From NCBI GenBank assembly GCA_037176885.1, contig JAWWNJ010000012.1:930001-994000 (forward strand): a DNA stretch of 64,000 bases, read 5' to 3'. Under the pieces are notes generated by a model. It searched no databases. It was not told the DNA's origin and saw only the letters and a program-made list of their open reading frames with translations. Numbering within the stretch: position 1 is the stretch's first letter; each line of letters opens with the position of its first letter. The stretch comes from Favolaschia claudopus (taxonomy: Eukaryota > Basidiomycota > Agaricomycetes > Agaricales > Mycenaceae). Of this stretch, positions 1 through 10,078 are shown one piece after another. The translations under genes were made by a program, and so were the position numbers.

Positions 1-119
1 GCGTAGACGCCTTCCTGGCTAAAAAACGCAGGGGTGAGATCGAAGGTACGCTAATTGTCATTCGGTTCAGCCAGAAGCACTTCTATAGTAACCGGATGCT
101 GACAGGGTCATGTTACTTG
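1..119. repeat. Dispersed repeat, copy A (cut by window edge)
   Basis: This stretch is closely matched by 5906-6019. The two copies share long runs with scattered substitutions and one short deletion in copy B near 5988. Similarity stops abruptly at 119/6019. The copy lies immediately downstream of the NmrA-like gene stop, so it may supply part of that gene's 3' UTR. The left end is outside the window, so element type and full length cannot be judged. Confidence 0.8.
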
Positions 120-133
120 CTCCGATCTTCCTC

Positions 134-1488
134 CTAAGCAAATCGAGGAACAACCTGCTTCTGGATGAATCCCTCGAGTGAGTCGAACTTGACTCCAAGC
201 GCAACAAGCTTAGGGTTGGGGAAGGGAGTGTCCTTGTACGCCCGAACTTTAGCTTGATACGTGAACTATACCGAACGAAATATCGATCACAACGATTCAA
301 ATTATTTCAAACGGAAGAACGCACCATCTCATCGAACTCGGCCATTCCTCCAGTGGGAAGGGAGGTGAAAGTCACTTCTTTCTTGAGGGCTTGTATCAAG
401 CAAGTCAAATCAGCATCAAGGCCTAGAAGAAAGCAACACGCGAAATGGAACACACCCTTCCCGATAGCAGCCGCAAGTTCCGGATACGTGAACTGTGCGC
501 TGACGACGGGGAACGCCCCGCCAACAACGCCCTTGCTGGCGTCTTTGTAATGTGTGAGGAGGCCGACGGCGGCATGCCCGATATCTTTGGTGAAAGTTGC
601 GTCTTGCACGTCCGTGTTCTCGAATTTGGGGATTGCGATGTTGTAGCCGGTGTCTGTCTTGGTGAGAGAGCCGAATCTGTGTTTTGCAAAGAAAGTAGTT
701 AGTTGCAGCTCTGGGTGAATTCGATGGGAGTAAGAATAGAACGCACTTCCAGAGATTGTCGAGGAACCAGCAGGTCAGGAGGGAGGCGTAGGGGAGACCG
801 GATTGCTTCAGGTACTCTTCGATGACTGCTTTGTCTGCGTACACGAAACGATTAGTGCATGGCTACGAAGAAGAAAATTGAGCAACGTACTATCGTAGTG
901 ATAAACGTGTGTGAATTTTCCATTGGTTTCTTTCGTGATATTGGGGAGGGAACTGTCGATTGAGAATTTGAGTCGCGATGGCTTTCGGCACAAAGGTAGA
1001 AAAATTGAACGCACGAAAAGATGAAAAACTTGACGCCGACGGCTTTCGATGCGTCGACGAGGTTTTTGCCTTGAGTGATCTCGAGTTTGCCCTTCGGGTC
1101 GGCGGGGAAGACTTCTGGGTCCCAGAAGTTGGTTACCTGTGGTGCCCGACGCGAGTGTCAAGACTGCTTCAAGTTCGCAAAATGAGAAGAGGAGAATCAC
1201 GCACCCCAAAAACCGCTTCGCTTCCCTGGATGGCTTTCTTGAGAGACTCGACGTCGGAGAGGTTACCCGAGACGACTTCGATGCCTTTGGCGATCAAGGC
1301 TTTGCTGGCAGCGGAGTCGACATTGCGCGAGACGGCGCGAGGGGTGTATTTGCCGTCGGCGAGGACGGCTTCGAGAACGGCTCCCCCTTGTTGATCGAGA
1401 GCGTGAGCAACGACGATTGAGGATGAGGAGAAAGTCCGATAGACTGACCTTGAGCTCCAGTAGCACCGAAGATAGTGATGATAGGCAT
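134..1488 (-). CDS. NmrA-like NAD(P)-binding protein
   Basis: The protein starts MPIITIFGATGAQG, a Rossmann dinucleotide-binding motif of the NmrA/atypical short-chain dehydrogenase group. In spliced order come segments with VSRNVDSAASKALIAKG and VVSGNLSDVESLKKAIQG, a central YLKQSGLPYASLLTCWF segment, and a C-terminal part ending in FIQKQVVPRFA before a TAG at 134-136. About six short introns are needed. Members of this family are redox sensors or reductases acting in the cytosol or nucleus; many bind NADP without obvious catalysis, so no substrate is proposed. The ATG at 1486-1488 is chosen because the glycine motif follows it directly. Exon joins were not all checked base by base. Confidence 0.85.
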
Positions 1489-2445
1489 GTTGTTGTTGGT
1501 GGTTGAAGGTTAGCTTGAAGGATGGAAGGACTGGGATGTGAGCTGGATCACCTCGCCAACTCGTAGGGTTTTTATGGCGCTGGTATATCAGAACGGTGAC
1601 CATGGTCATGCATTACTTCGACAAAAACTCCCTCCGGGACACCGCGCTGCCAATTTCAAAATCGAAGGTCGCATGGCGTAGACCGCCGGCGATAACCTTT
1701 CTGCGAAAGTTGAGCGGTGAGCGCTGACCAAGCCCCAGTACGGCCAAGCGGTCTGCCGCGGGCGTTCGGTCCTACTCCCTCCATTACTAAGGCAAACTCA
1801 TATGGGATGAGTAGCGATACGCACCAAAATAGGGTAGAGAAGGGCAGACACAACGGTAAGAGGTCCATTAGTGAGACAATTTCATGACATATCCCGCTTG
1901 ACGACAATGGCATTCGTGGCTTATACAAGACAGAAAAGCTCTTGAAACCGATTAGAAGCAACCTCCAAATTCAGGAAAGAGATACTCACGAGTTGAAAGC
2001 GAGAATATCTGGGCACCGCATATAAGACTGTTATATGTACAATGCTTAGACATGCGAAATATAGCGGAAAAATCGCGGGGGTTAGAGGAAATGTTAATGA
2101 AAAGAGATTATAAGATTCGAGGAAAGGCGTAGTTCGAGTTTGGTTGCGGCTCTGCGGACTCCTTCGGCTTCCATGAGTGAGGATTACTTACCAGATCCGA
2201 CAAGTTTTCAGGCGGACGTCCGAAGTTTGATGCTTTGAAAATTGACTTGCAAAACAATAGGCGCGCAGCCACACATCTTAAGCAGAGTAGCCAGTGCAAC
2301 TGCCCGCTTCAGTCCAAGAGCAGAGCCCCGAATCGAAGGTAATTCAAATTGAGGTGGTGGAGGTGGTGGTGGCTGATCAAGGAAAAACAAACAAGCACAA
2401 ATCGTGTCAAGCACAGACACACAAATCGTTTCTTCCTCCTCCTCC
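1489..2445. other. Intergenic, divergent promoters
   Basis: This is the space between the divergent NmrA-like gene and the charged nuclear-type gene. Open frames here (for example 1656-1961 on the minus strand) lack family motifs and sensible composition. The CT-rich tract just before 2446 is the probable 5' leader of the plus-strand gene. Nothing else was recognised. Confidence 0.5.
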
Positions 2446-3342
2446 ATGTCGCGTCGCTCCTCCTCTCCCACGGCCGATTCAGACTCGGACAATGACGCCC
2501 CGATATCCATTCCTCACACACAGGCCAAACGCGCCGCCCAGACCCGCGAGGCTGCCCGCGAGCAGGTCGTCAAAGACGAACGAGCAAAGCGGAAAGAAAA
2601 AAACCGGGAGAGGGATAGGAAGTTGAAGGAGCGGGCGGTTGCGGCGGGCCGTGGGGCGGTGGACGCGGAGCAAGTGGAGGAGGAGAGCGATGATGATAGC
2701 GACGGTGACGACGGGGAGGACGCAGTGGAAAGTCGGATGGAGCGTGCGATGCGGGAGGCGGCAGAGGAGGGTAGCGGGATGTCGGATGAAGATGAGGACG
2801 ATGCGATGGGTGAAGACGCAAGTGGGAGCAGCGACGACGATGACGACACCCCTTCGACGAATCCAAACCACCTACCCGACCACCTTTTCGCCTCCGCATT
2901 TGCATCGCCCTCCGTTCCCTCAGCCAAAAGTTCTCTGCCTGAGTCTAGACCCCCAAAAGCAAAACGAAAGCGAACTCGAAACCCGAGAGCGAAGGACGTC
3001 GTTCTGGGGTATGTCGCGTTTTCCTGCTTGCTCTCTTTTCACTTCCCTGATGAGATTTTGCAGCTCACGCACCATCCGCGTCACCTCTTCCTCCTCCCTC
3101 CCGAATATCCCGACCACCCTCCCCTCTCGGAAAATCCGCAAATTCACCGACCGTGCGCTTGCAATGAAGGGTAATACTGACAGTCGCGGTAGAGGAAAGA
3201 AGGCTTGGGCGAGGATGCCTAGTACGTTTTTTTTCTATCTATCGCGTTGTGAGCGTTCTCTGAGTGTTTTGGTGTCATAGCGAATCTGGGTGCGCTGCGA
3301 AGACGGAGCGAAGGACCGCCGGCGAGGTTTGTGAGGGGCTAG
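2446..3342 (+). CDS. Charged nuclear-type protein, possible ribosome-biogenesis factor
   Basis: There are three exons: 2446-3008, 3064-3221 and 3281-3342. The first encodes a serine-rich start (MSRRSSSPTADSDSD), a basic helix with repeated KRKEKNRERDRK, and long acidic Asp/Glu/Ser runs. It ends with a basic KAKRKRTRNPRAKD segment. The short C-terminal part (SRTIRVTSS, SRKIRKFTDRALAMKG, KKAWARMP and ARFVRG) looks like the conserved core. Alternating acid and base with an Arg-rich tail is typical of nucleolar assembly proteins, but I do not recognise a named family. Both introns (55 and 59 nt) keep the frame. The start is the first ATG after a CT-rich leader. Confidence 0.75.
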
Positions 3343-4155
3343 GTCGAGATTAGTTCCAATACACGCTGGGGTATATGGGAGGGAAGGATAGGTATCGTAT
3401 GCGTCAACTTTGCCTATGCGATCCTGCCGCTCACCTAACGCCAGCAGTCAGTCTCTGACAAGAAAAGTATTATAATGCTAGGAATAGGCGATTCGTGAAT
3501 TTCCACCAACCTGCACGGCGACAATTTTTCCTCCCAGCCTCCGAGAACGTAGCATAACACTTAGGCTCGAAACCCGCCCTTCTACGAAGCAGGCTGTAGA
3601 TAGACACCGGCATTTCAACGTTCAAGCATATGAGAGCGCCATAGGGGATTTCGGGTGTTGATGGCGCCTATATAGACGCTATTATTGCGAGAGGTAGGTA
3701 ATTTTAACATCCAGGATGCCCATGAAGCCTGTTCCTTCTCGCGACTGCGGTATGTGAGTTTTCACAGGATCCAAACAGCGAGTGTGATGGATATGATACT
3801 ACTAGAGTCTACCCAGTTCCCAAGAATCTCAACATGCCTCAGACCGTTCCGCATCACAAATGAAACGAGCATCCCACTTTCGGCGCCATATCGGAGGACT
3901 ACTTCAGACGAGGGACGCTCAATCATCCTTGCGCGCGCTCAATTCTCCGCTTTAAATGACCTTCCCCGCCGGAAAACCCGGACCCACCCCTCGTCATCAC
4001 GCTGACTTGCGGATATGATTTCCGTGCTATCCGTATTTTCCGTCTCGTTCCTCATTGGTTGTTCGTGGACTGATAAGACCACTTTGACGCGTCCACGACT
4101 TATAAAGGCCAGAAACAGACGGATACCACGCCCAACGTATTTTTCCCGCCCACAA
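3343..4155. other. Intergenic
   Basis: This is the tail of the charged-protein gene and the promoter region of the RTA1-like gene. A plus frame at 3685-4005 has no recognisable motif and no supporting splice context. Nothing else was seen. Confidence 0.5.
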
Positions 4156-5432
4156 ATGCCCCCCTCCGCGCTCAGGTTTTCGCCTTATGGGTACACACCC
4201 CAGGAAGCTGTGTGCATCATTTTCGTGGCTCTCTTTGGTCTTTCCACTCGTACGTCGCAGGGCCTTCGTTTAAATTTTTTGAACTTACATATATTTTACC
4301 TGTAATTTATAGTGCTGCATTTTGGCCAAGCAGCGGTGTACCGGATGTGGTGGCTCCTTCCCACCGCCGTTCTTGCCGGAATTCTTGAGACAATTGGGTG
4401 GGGCGGGAGGCTATCGTCATCCAGGGACCCAGCACTCTTTCAGTCATACGAAATACAGTGCGCTCTATTCCTGAATTTTAAACCGATACCTGGAACTCAA
4501 AATTGACAATGTATTATAGAATCGTGTGCACAATTATGGGTGTGCGTCGAGACATCCCCCATATTTCCTTCACGAATTGACGCAAAACAGCCGACGCCCC
4601 TAGCAGCTGCCAATTTTGTGATTCTGGGGCACATAATCAATCGTCTGGGCCCCGCATACAGCCGTCTGTCTCCCAAACTTTGTAGGTTCCATATTCAACT
4701 GCAAACATGAACCCCTAGTAATGAATGCTTATATTACCAGACACAAGTATCTTTTTATGTTGCGTGAGTCCTATCCCTTAATTTTATATCACTTTGGCCT
4801 GAATCCCGTTCCCTGGAAGGACATTCTCTCTCTCGTGGTCCAAGCCGTTGGAGGAGGCTTCGCCGCCCAAGCCGTGAACCAGCACCGCAATCCCGAGAAC
4901 GGAGGGCACATCATGTTGGCGGGAATCATACTTCAAATGGGTGGGTCTCCCGGCGCCTCTTTTCTAAAAGCTGAAGTTCACTTACCTTTTTATAGCGACG
5001 ATAACAGTCTACGTCCTGTGCGCAGGCGAGTTCCTCGTCCGATACCTTCGAAACCGCCCCATTCGTTCCTCCACGGTTGTCGCTACATCCACCCCGCCGT
5101 TATCGGGCAACATGAAAATCTTGATCTCCGCGCTCGTCTTTAACACGATATGTCTATTCATCCGAGCTGTCTACCGTGTTATTGAGCTGAGCGACGGGTG
5201 GACGGGGAGGATTATTCGCACTGAGGTTTATTTCAGTGCGTATTTCGTCTTGTCTCTCGTTTTGTTTTTTGCGCTGATTTACTTGAATTGCATAGATGTT
5301 CTAGACGGTGCCATGATCACGCTCGCCATTTTCACCCTAAACCTCGCGCATCCCGGCATGTTACTTGGTTCCTCCTCACCCAAAGAATCTAGGAAAGAGG
5401 CGGATAGCTTGGATGAGCCGAGAAAGGTTTAG
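4156..5432 (+). CDS. RTA1-like seven-TM protein
   Basis: Spliced exons give the RTA1 (lipid-translocating exporter / RTM1) pattern: SPYGYTP near the N-terminus, AVYRMWWLLPTAVLAGILETIGWGGR, then LAAANFVILGHIINRLG, ISLVVQAVGGG-type DILSLVVQAVGGGFAA, FNTICLFIRAVYRVIE and a final NLAHPGMLL. Seven exons are needed. The joins at 4249/4313 and in the TVYVLCAGEF region keep frame with good GT-AG sites. Fungal RTA1-type proteins sit in the plasma membrane or ER and are linked to resistance to sterol-binding or lipid-active compounds; the transported substrate is not settled. The tail (KESRKEADSLDEPRKV) is cytosolic and charged. Start ATG 4156 precedes PPSALRFSPYGY, matching the usual N-terminus. Confidence 0.9.
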
Positions 5433-6600
5433 TGTTGATGACCACAGGAAATGCCGAGAACTTGGATTACTGTAGATGAAATTTGGGACTGGAATTTGTT
5501 TGCTTTACTTGAATATCGGATATTCATCCACTCGTTTACCTATCCTGGCGCAAGTCACTTTTGCGGTCCATTGAATTCATGATATCAACTTTCACGACTG
5601 GAAAGAGGCTGTACAGTTCGACAAACGTCTCCTCCTTAAACCTGGTTCACGCATATTAGTTGTAAGGACGGCGCGAGGGGTGTCCAGGTTCGAAGAATGG
5701 GAAAAGGGGGCATGGGACCAGGACACTCATTAATTATACCCAGTTCAAAGGAAATCCACAAGTGTGTCCTCCTCCACGCGTTCCTTCTCTGCATCTCACC
5801 GTTCATTCAACCACAGACAAACTGGGACTACTAGCGAGCGTTTGGGAATAGATAGGCGGATTAAATGCATCGTTGTAAAGGGATAACTCTAAAATATATG
5901 GAGTCGCGCAGACGCCTTCCTTGCTAAACAACGCAGGGGTGAGATTGAAGGTACGCTAATTGTCATTTGGTTTAGCCAGAAGCTCTTCTAACCAGATGCT
6001 GACAGGGTCATGTTACTTGATGGGTCCCGCTTTCTCTGGCATTTCACCTGGATGTAGAAATTTCTGCGGTGACTCCGCAAAACGTGCGAGCGGTAAGTTA
6101 CTGGATGAGAAGATACTTACAACTGGATGTAAGGTTCGGATCAATGATCGAGACATACATGAAGCATAATCGAAGGTCGCGTTGAAGACATACCTGGGAA
6201 TAGAACCTGATTCTCAGACATATGCGGGGAGAGTAACCATCCGTAGTTCACCGGTAAGAAGGGGCACCACGTACCCGTACCGCAGGGAAGTTATCAGGTG
6301 GATGTTTCACAAATAATTCATGTTCGCAGCAAATGCCAACCGTACGTTGAAGCTGAGAACTTGTTCCAATTCAAAAAGACGAGAACTTTTCGTGTCTTGC
6401 TTTGTCGTTTGATCATGGGAATTCAGTGTACTACTTGACTTCGGTCGTATCGCAAAAAAGACGATGATATTCTGCGCTTAAGTTGCTGTCTATCCAGTCC
6501 CCAGACCGCCTAGACCCAATCCATCATTGCCAAAGTGAAACCGCCAATTTAGAAAAAGCTGAACAGCTGCACCATCGCGGTTTAGAAATGATGTATATGG
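5433..6600. other. Intergenic with repeat copy B
   Basis: No gene was recognised. The stretch contains copy B of the dispersed repeat (5906-6019). The frame at 5960-6169 merely runs through that repeat and is not taken as coding. Confidence 0.5.
5906..6019. repeat. Dispersed repeat, copy B
   Basis: It aligns to 1-119 in the same orientation with few mismatches, including the shared segment GGTACGCTAATTGTCATT and the shared end GCTGACAGGGTCATGTTACT. Sequences diverge completely after 6019. No target duplication could be assigned because the other copy is truncated by the window start. Confidence 0.8.
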
Positions 6601-6653
6601 CACGTGAGCGCGTTGTTACGTTGACCCATCTGCCAATCAACACGATATAAATA
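6601..6653 (+). promoter_or_regulatory. Compact promoter: CACGTG, CCAAT, TATAAATA
   Basis: An E-box CACGTG lies at 6601-6606, a CCAAT at 6633-6637 and a TATAAATA at 6646-6653. A CT-rich leader follows, then an ATG at 6701. The order and spacing suit a core promoter on the plus strand. It could serve the small candidate gene at 6701 or be the distal promoter of the DUF6534 gene at 7299. Confidence 0.5.
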
Positions 6654-6700
6654 CGCGTACATAACTGGTCTGCAGTGCTCCTCCATCCTCATCGCTCTAG

Positions 6701-7239
6701 ATGTCGATAAAATTCTCCCTGTAAGCTCTCCCTATGCGATTGAAGCAATTAGAAACCGCTCCTGACTGACTTCAGCAACTGTTGCCCAGTATTCTCGGCG
6801 GCGTTTTCCTGTCGTCCAGTCAGTGCTCTCTGTCAGTCATGTCTAGGATTCTGGAAACGAAATGAATGGTATGTCTTGAACCCCTGGATTCAAACCTGAG
6901 TCTCTGAATTCACGCTCTTCTCTGTGTTGCGACCCTTTACCGGTCTAGGCTCTCTTAACACATCCTTCGTTCCATTCTAGTGGACCGATCGAAAATCCCG
7001 CCAAGGAAATGACCACCGAGCTCCTCAACCTGTCAAAGTCATTCCTATGGAACCTTCCCCATCCACCCCATCCACCCCTGTACAATTCAGATCCCACGGG
7101 GACGCCGTTGCTAGTCCGTCTGAATTTCACATATTCAATGCACCTTCGACCCCCTATCATTCGCCAGGGCACAGTGGCTGTGAACTTTGACTTGGAGGGG
7201 AACGGTGAGGGACGACAATACAATCATTTCCAGATTTAA
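6701..7239 (+). CDS. Candidate small hypothetical protein
   Basis: An ATG at 6701 sits about 50 nt after a TATA box. The first intron is convincing (donor after TCC CT, gtaagctc; acceptor ttcag before CAACTG). It leads into a Cys-rich stretch including NCCPVF, FSCRP and CQSCLGFWKRNE. A second intron ending at ttctag (about 6980) joins in frame to an ENPAKEMTTELLNLSK segment that stops near 7239. I do not recognise the product. The same exons could instead be the 5' leader of the downstream membrane-protein gene. Confidence 0.3.
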
Positions 7240-7298
7240 ATAAGAATACATCGAAGTTCGTGGTTGGTGCCCACTTCTCCGTCACCCAGTTCGCCAGC

Positions 7299-8930
7299 AT
7301 GGAAGACGTTAGCGAATCCTACAAAGTCAAGTTTGTGCTCGGGCCCTGGGTAAGCTTCCAGCTTCTGCTCTTCATACGCTCGTGAATCACCTCGATACAA
7401 TATTAGCTCGTTGGCTCGTGCTTTGAATTCGTTCTAACGGGGGTGCTTTGCTGTCAAGTAAGTTTTTCCATCGTATCTTGCTTCGAAGACTCTTACGCTT
7501 ATCTGCAGTTCATCAACTACTTCACCTGGTACCCTGACGACAAACGATCCCTCCGGATTGCAGTACTGGTCCTTCTCCTCTTGACCATCCTCAAGTCCAT
7601 CGAGTCCTTGTGCGTCCCCATCAAAATCTATGTCTTGATGTTTATCCGTTCTCTTCTCATTGTCAAGTGCCGCATTATGGATCTTCTTGATTGAAAATTT
7701 CGGCGACATCAATAAGAACCTGATGCTTAGCGTTACTGCGTGGTGGGATACGGCGAATCCTTTATTGGTAAACCCCTCTCCGCCCTCTATCGAATCGTAC
7801 CCTCACCCTCACTTCACAGGTCGCGATAGTAGACTTCTACGTACAATGCTATTTCTGCTCGCGTCTCTTAGCCATCAGCAAGAGCTGGGTCATTGTCGCT
7901 CCGGTGTTCAGTCTCTTCTTCTTTGCGTTGATATCCATGGTACTTGCGGTGCGTGAGCCTATCTAAATATAATCATTCACTTGAATTCACGCTCTCCCCT
8001 TCTCCCAGACGTACTATATCACCACCTCGGAGAGCACACAGATCACAAATTGGTGTACGTGGCTTCCCTTCGTTCTCATCGAATCGTCCGTTGATTTCCT
8101 CCCCCTTCCAGTCGCCGCGCACTTCTCCAGTTTATTTGGTAAGACTCTTTTGACGTCTTCTCGAACCAATATAACAGATGTTCTCTTCTCAGCTGGCGAC
8201 ATGCTCCTCACCGCACTTACTGCCTACTATCTCATCAAAACTAAGAAGAACGTTCTCCCACAGACCGTCGGCCTCATCAACGCGCTCGTTAGGCTGACAT
8301 TCCAAACTGCGGCCCCTGCTGCGCTATTGTAAGTGTCATCGACCAGAACCTGTCGTCCTCCCTCTTCCTGTTCTTCTACCTGTTTTCTCTCCATCTCTCG
8401 TCCATACTCATGACCCACTGTTCGTATCTAGTGCTCTCTTCACATTGATCTTCTCTCAAATGAATCGCGCCGGCCACTTCTACCTCGGGTTCGTCGAAAT
8501 CGCATTCAACCAACCTCTACCCAAGCTTTACGCCATCTCGATGATGTGGACGCTCAATGCCAGACGCACGATGACCATGGGTAGGAGCGCACTCAGCGGC
8601 AGCAGCTCAGAGCACCCGAGTGGGACGAGAGTGCGGACGGCCAGACGAACCAATGTACGTTTCCTTTTGCAGTCTTGTGGCAGTGTTTTGTGTTGACGAT
8701 GCCTCGAACTTTAAGGGCGACGTAGAGCTGGGAAGGATTGAGGTGCTCACGCAGACGGAAACGACGAGGCATGTTGATGTACGTTCTTGATCCTCTCAGC
8801 TACATCCGTCTGTGATGCCGACCTTCAGCAGGTCCGCGACATGTTCGACCCCGGTCGTACGACCGACGACCACAAGCATGGACTCGGAGGCGATCATAAG
8901 CTTGGTAGCGAGACGAGCTCGGGGCCTTAG
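7299..8930 (+). CDS. DUF6534-type membrane protein
   Basis: This is an Agaricomycete-specific seven-helix membrane protein with the DUF6534 layout. It begins MEDVSESYKVKFVLGPWLVG, then has helices with FINYFTWYPDD after helix 2, VIVAPVFSLFFFALISMVLA, and the core DMLLTALTAYYLIKTK-NVLPQT-GLINALVRLTFQTAAPAAL, which corresponds to the most conserved block of the family. A helix with LYAISMMWTLNARR follows, then a hydrophilic cytosolic tail with His/Asp/Gly-rich sequence ending SETSSGP. About nine exons. Function of the family is unknown. The frame is open upstream of 7299, so an earlier start cannot be excluded; this ATG is chosen because it lies about a dozen residues before the LGP motif, as usual. 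Confidence 0.85.
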
Positions 8931-10034
8931 AGCTCACTGGACGGCGTCCGGTTCGGCGCATAGCTCGACGCCCAAATCAAATCTTGCAGAAAAAAACTAC
9001 AGGAAGGTTCTTTCGGATTTGGATTTGCTGTTGATGGATGTAACATCATATGTAGAATACCTTTATACCACCAGGGTGTCTGTGCTCGTCGCTCATTGAA
9101 TGTTACCAACATTGAAATCATTCGGATTCGTTCTGTGAGGTGGGTGACATCCTATAGGCGCCAATATGATATCAATGAATGAAACTTGCGGGGAAAATGC
9201 ACCATATGTTGCCCGTAATCCATGGGATCTATTACCGCCTCGGCCAAGCTTCGGTGGTGTCCGTCGCGATGTGGCACTGGCAGAGAATAAAAGTGGCCGG
9301 CCCGCCTCGAAGTCGGCAAACACAGATAAATATAGACCCAATGATCCTTCCCACGACTCCCACCTTCCCTTTTGCTTCGTCTGTACACACCGAAAGGTTC
9401 TGCGCTGGAGGGCGACGTGCGCTTTTTTTCATAGGTTTTCTGCTTGATCTCCTCATTGCTTGTTGGTAGTAGCTGCGGACCGTTGCTCGGCTTCTGCTTC
9501 CACTTATTTCCGAGTCGGCGCAGCGGCGCTGCCCCAACGCTGCCCTGACAACTGTGCCTTGTCTCACGGAACCAACACGGAAATGTTGGCAGGTTCAACG
9601 CTGCTTGAAATTGCTGCTTTGACTCGAATCTCCTGCTGTGAACTATTTCACGAAATCCCTCCAACTCTTCGCTGAGGCAACAAGATAGTGACCGTAGAGC
9701 GGTGATATTAATTAGCGGCGCGATGCCAGTGATACTCAAGAGATCATCTACTACTGCGGTTCGCTAGAGCCCAAGGATTGCGAAGTATGGTGGTCACAGA
9801 TAATACACTTTCAGCCCAGTAAGTTGAACTCGTCCCTGATTTACTGCCATGGATTATTGAATCTCGACTTTGATAGTCAGTTGGCTAACCTCCTGCGGGA
9901 CTTTTCCTGCTCCGTAGGCCATCACCCATCGCCGTCGGTAGTCTTTCGAGAGACTGCTGATTCCTCCGATGCGCAGCCAGCGGATGATGCAGGTGAATTT
10001 CACGCCCAAGCTGCGTATAATTCCCGGATTTCCA
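8931..10034. other. Intergenic
   Basis: No gene was recognised. A 195-codon minus-strand frame (9152-9739) has an irregular composition and no family motif; it overlaps other open frames on both strands and is treated as chance. The last 100 nt are the promoter of the FAD oxidase gene. Confidence 0.5.
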
Positions 10035-10040
10035 TATAAA
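10035..10040 (+). promoter_or_regulatory. TATA box of the FAD oxidase gene
   Basis: TATAAA lies 39 nt before the ATG at 10079 in an A-rich leader (CATCAACAAATA just before the start). Confidence 0.5.
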
Positions 10041-10078
10041 ACGAGGCAAATCCTTCGCATAGAACCCATCAACAAATA

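Noticed and set aside
1656..1961. Minus frame with hydrophobic stretches between the first two genes
   Set aside because: Composition is unremarkable and no neighbouring exons or splice sites fit.
9152..9739. 195-codon minus-strand open frame
   Set aside because: No motif, irregular composition, several overlapping frames on both strands, and no splice or promoter context.
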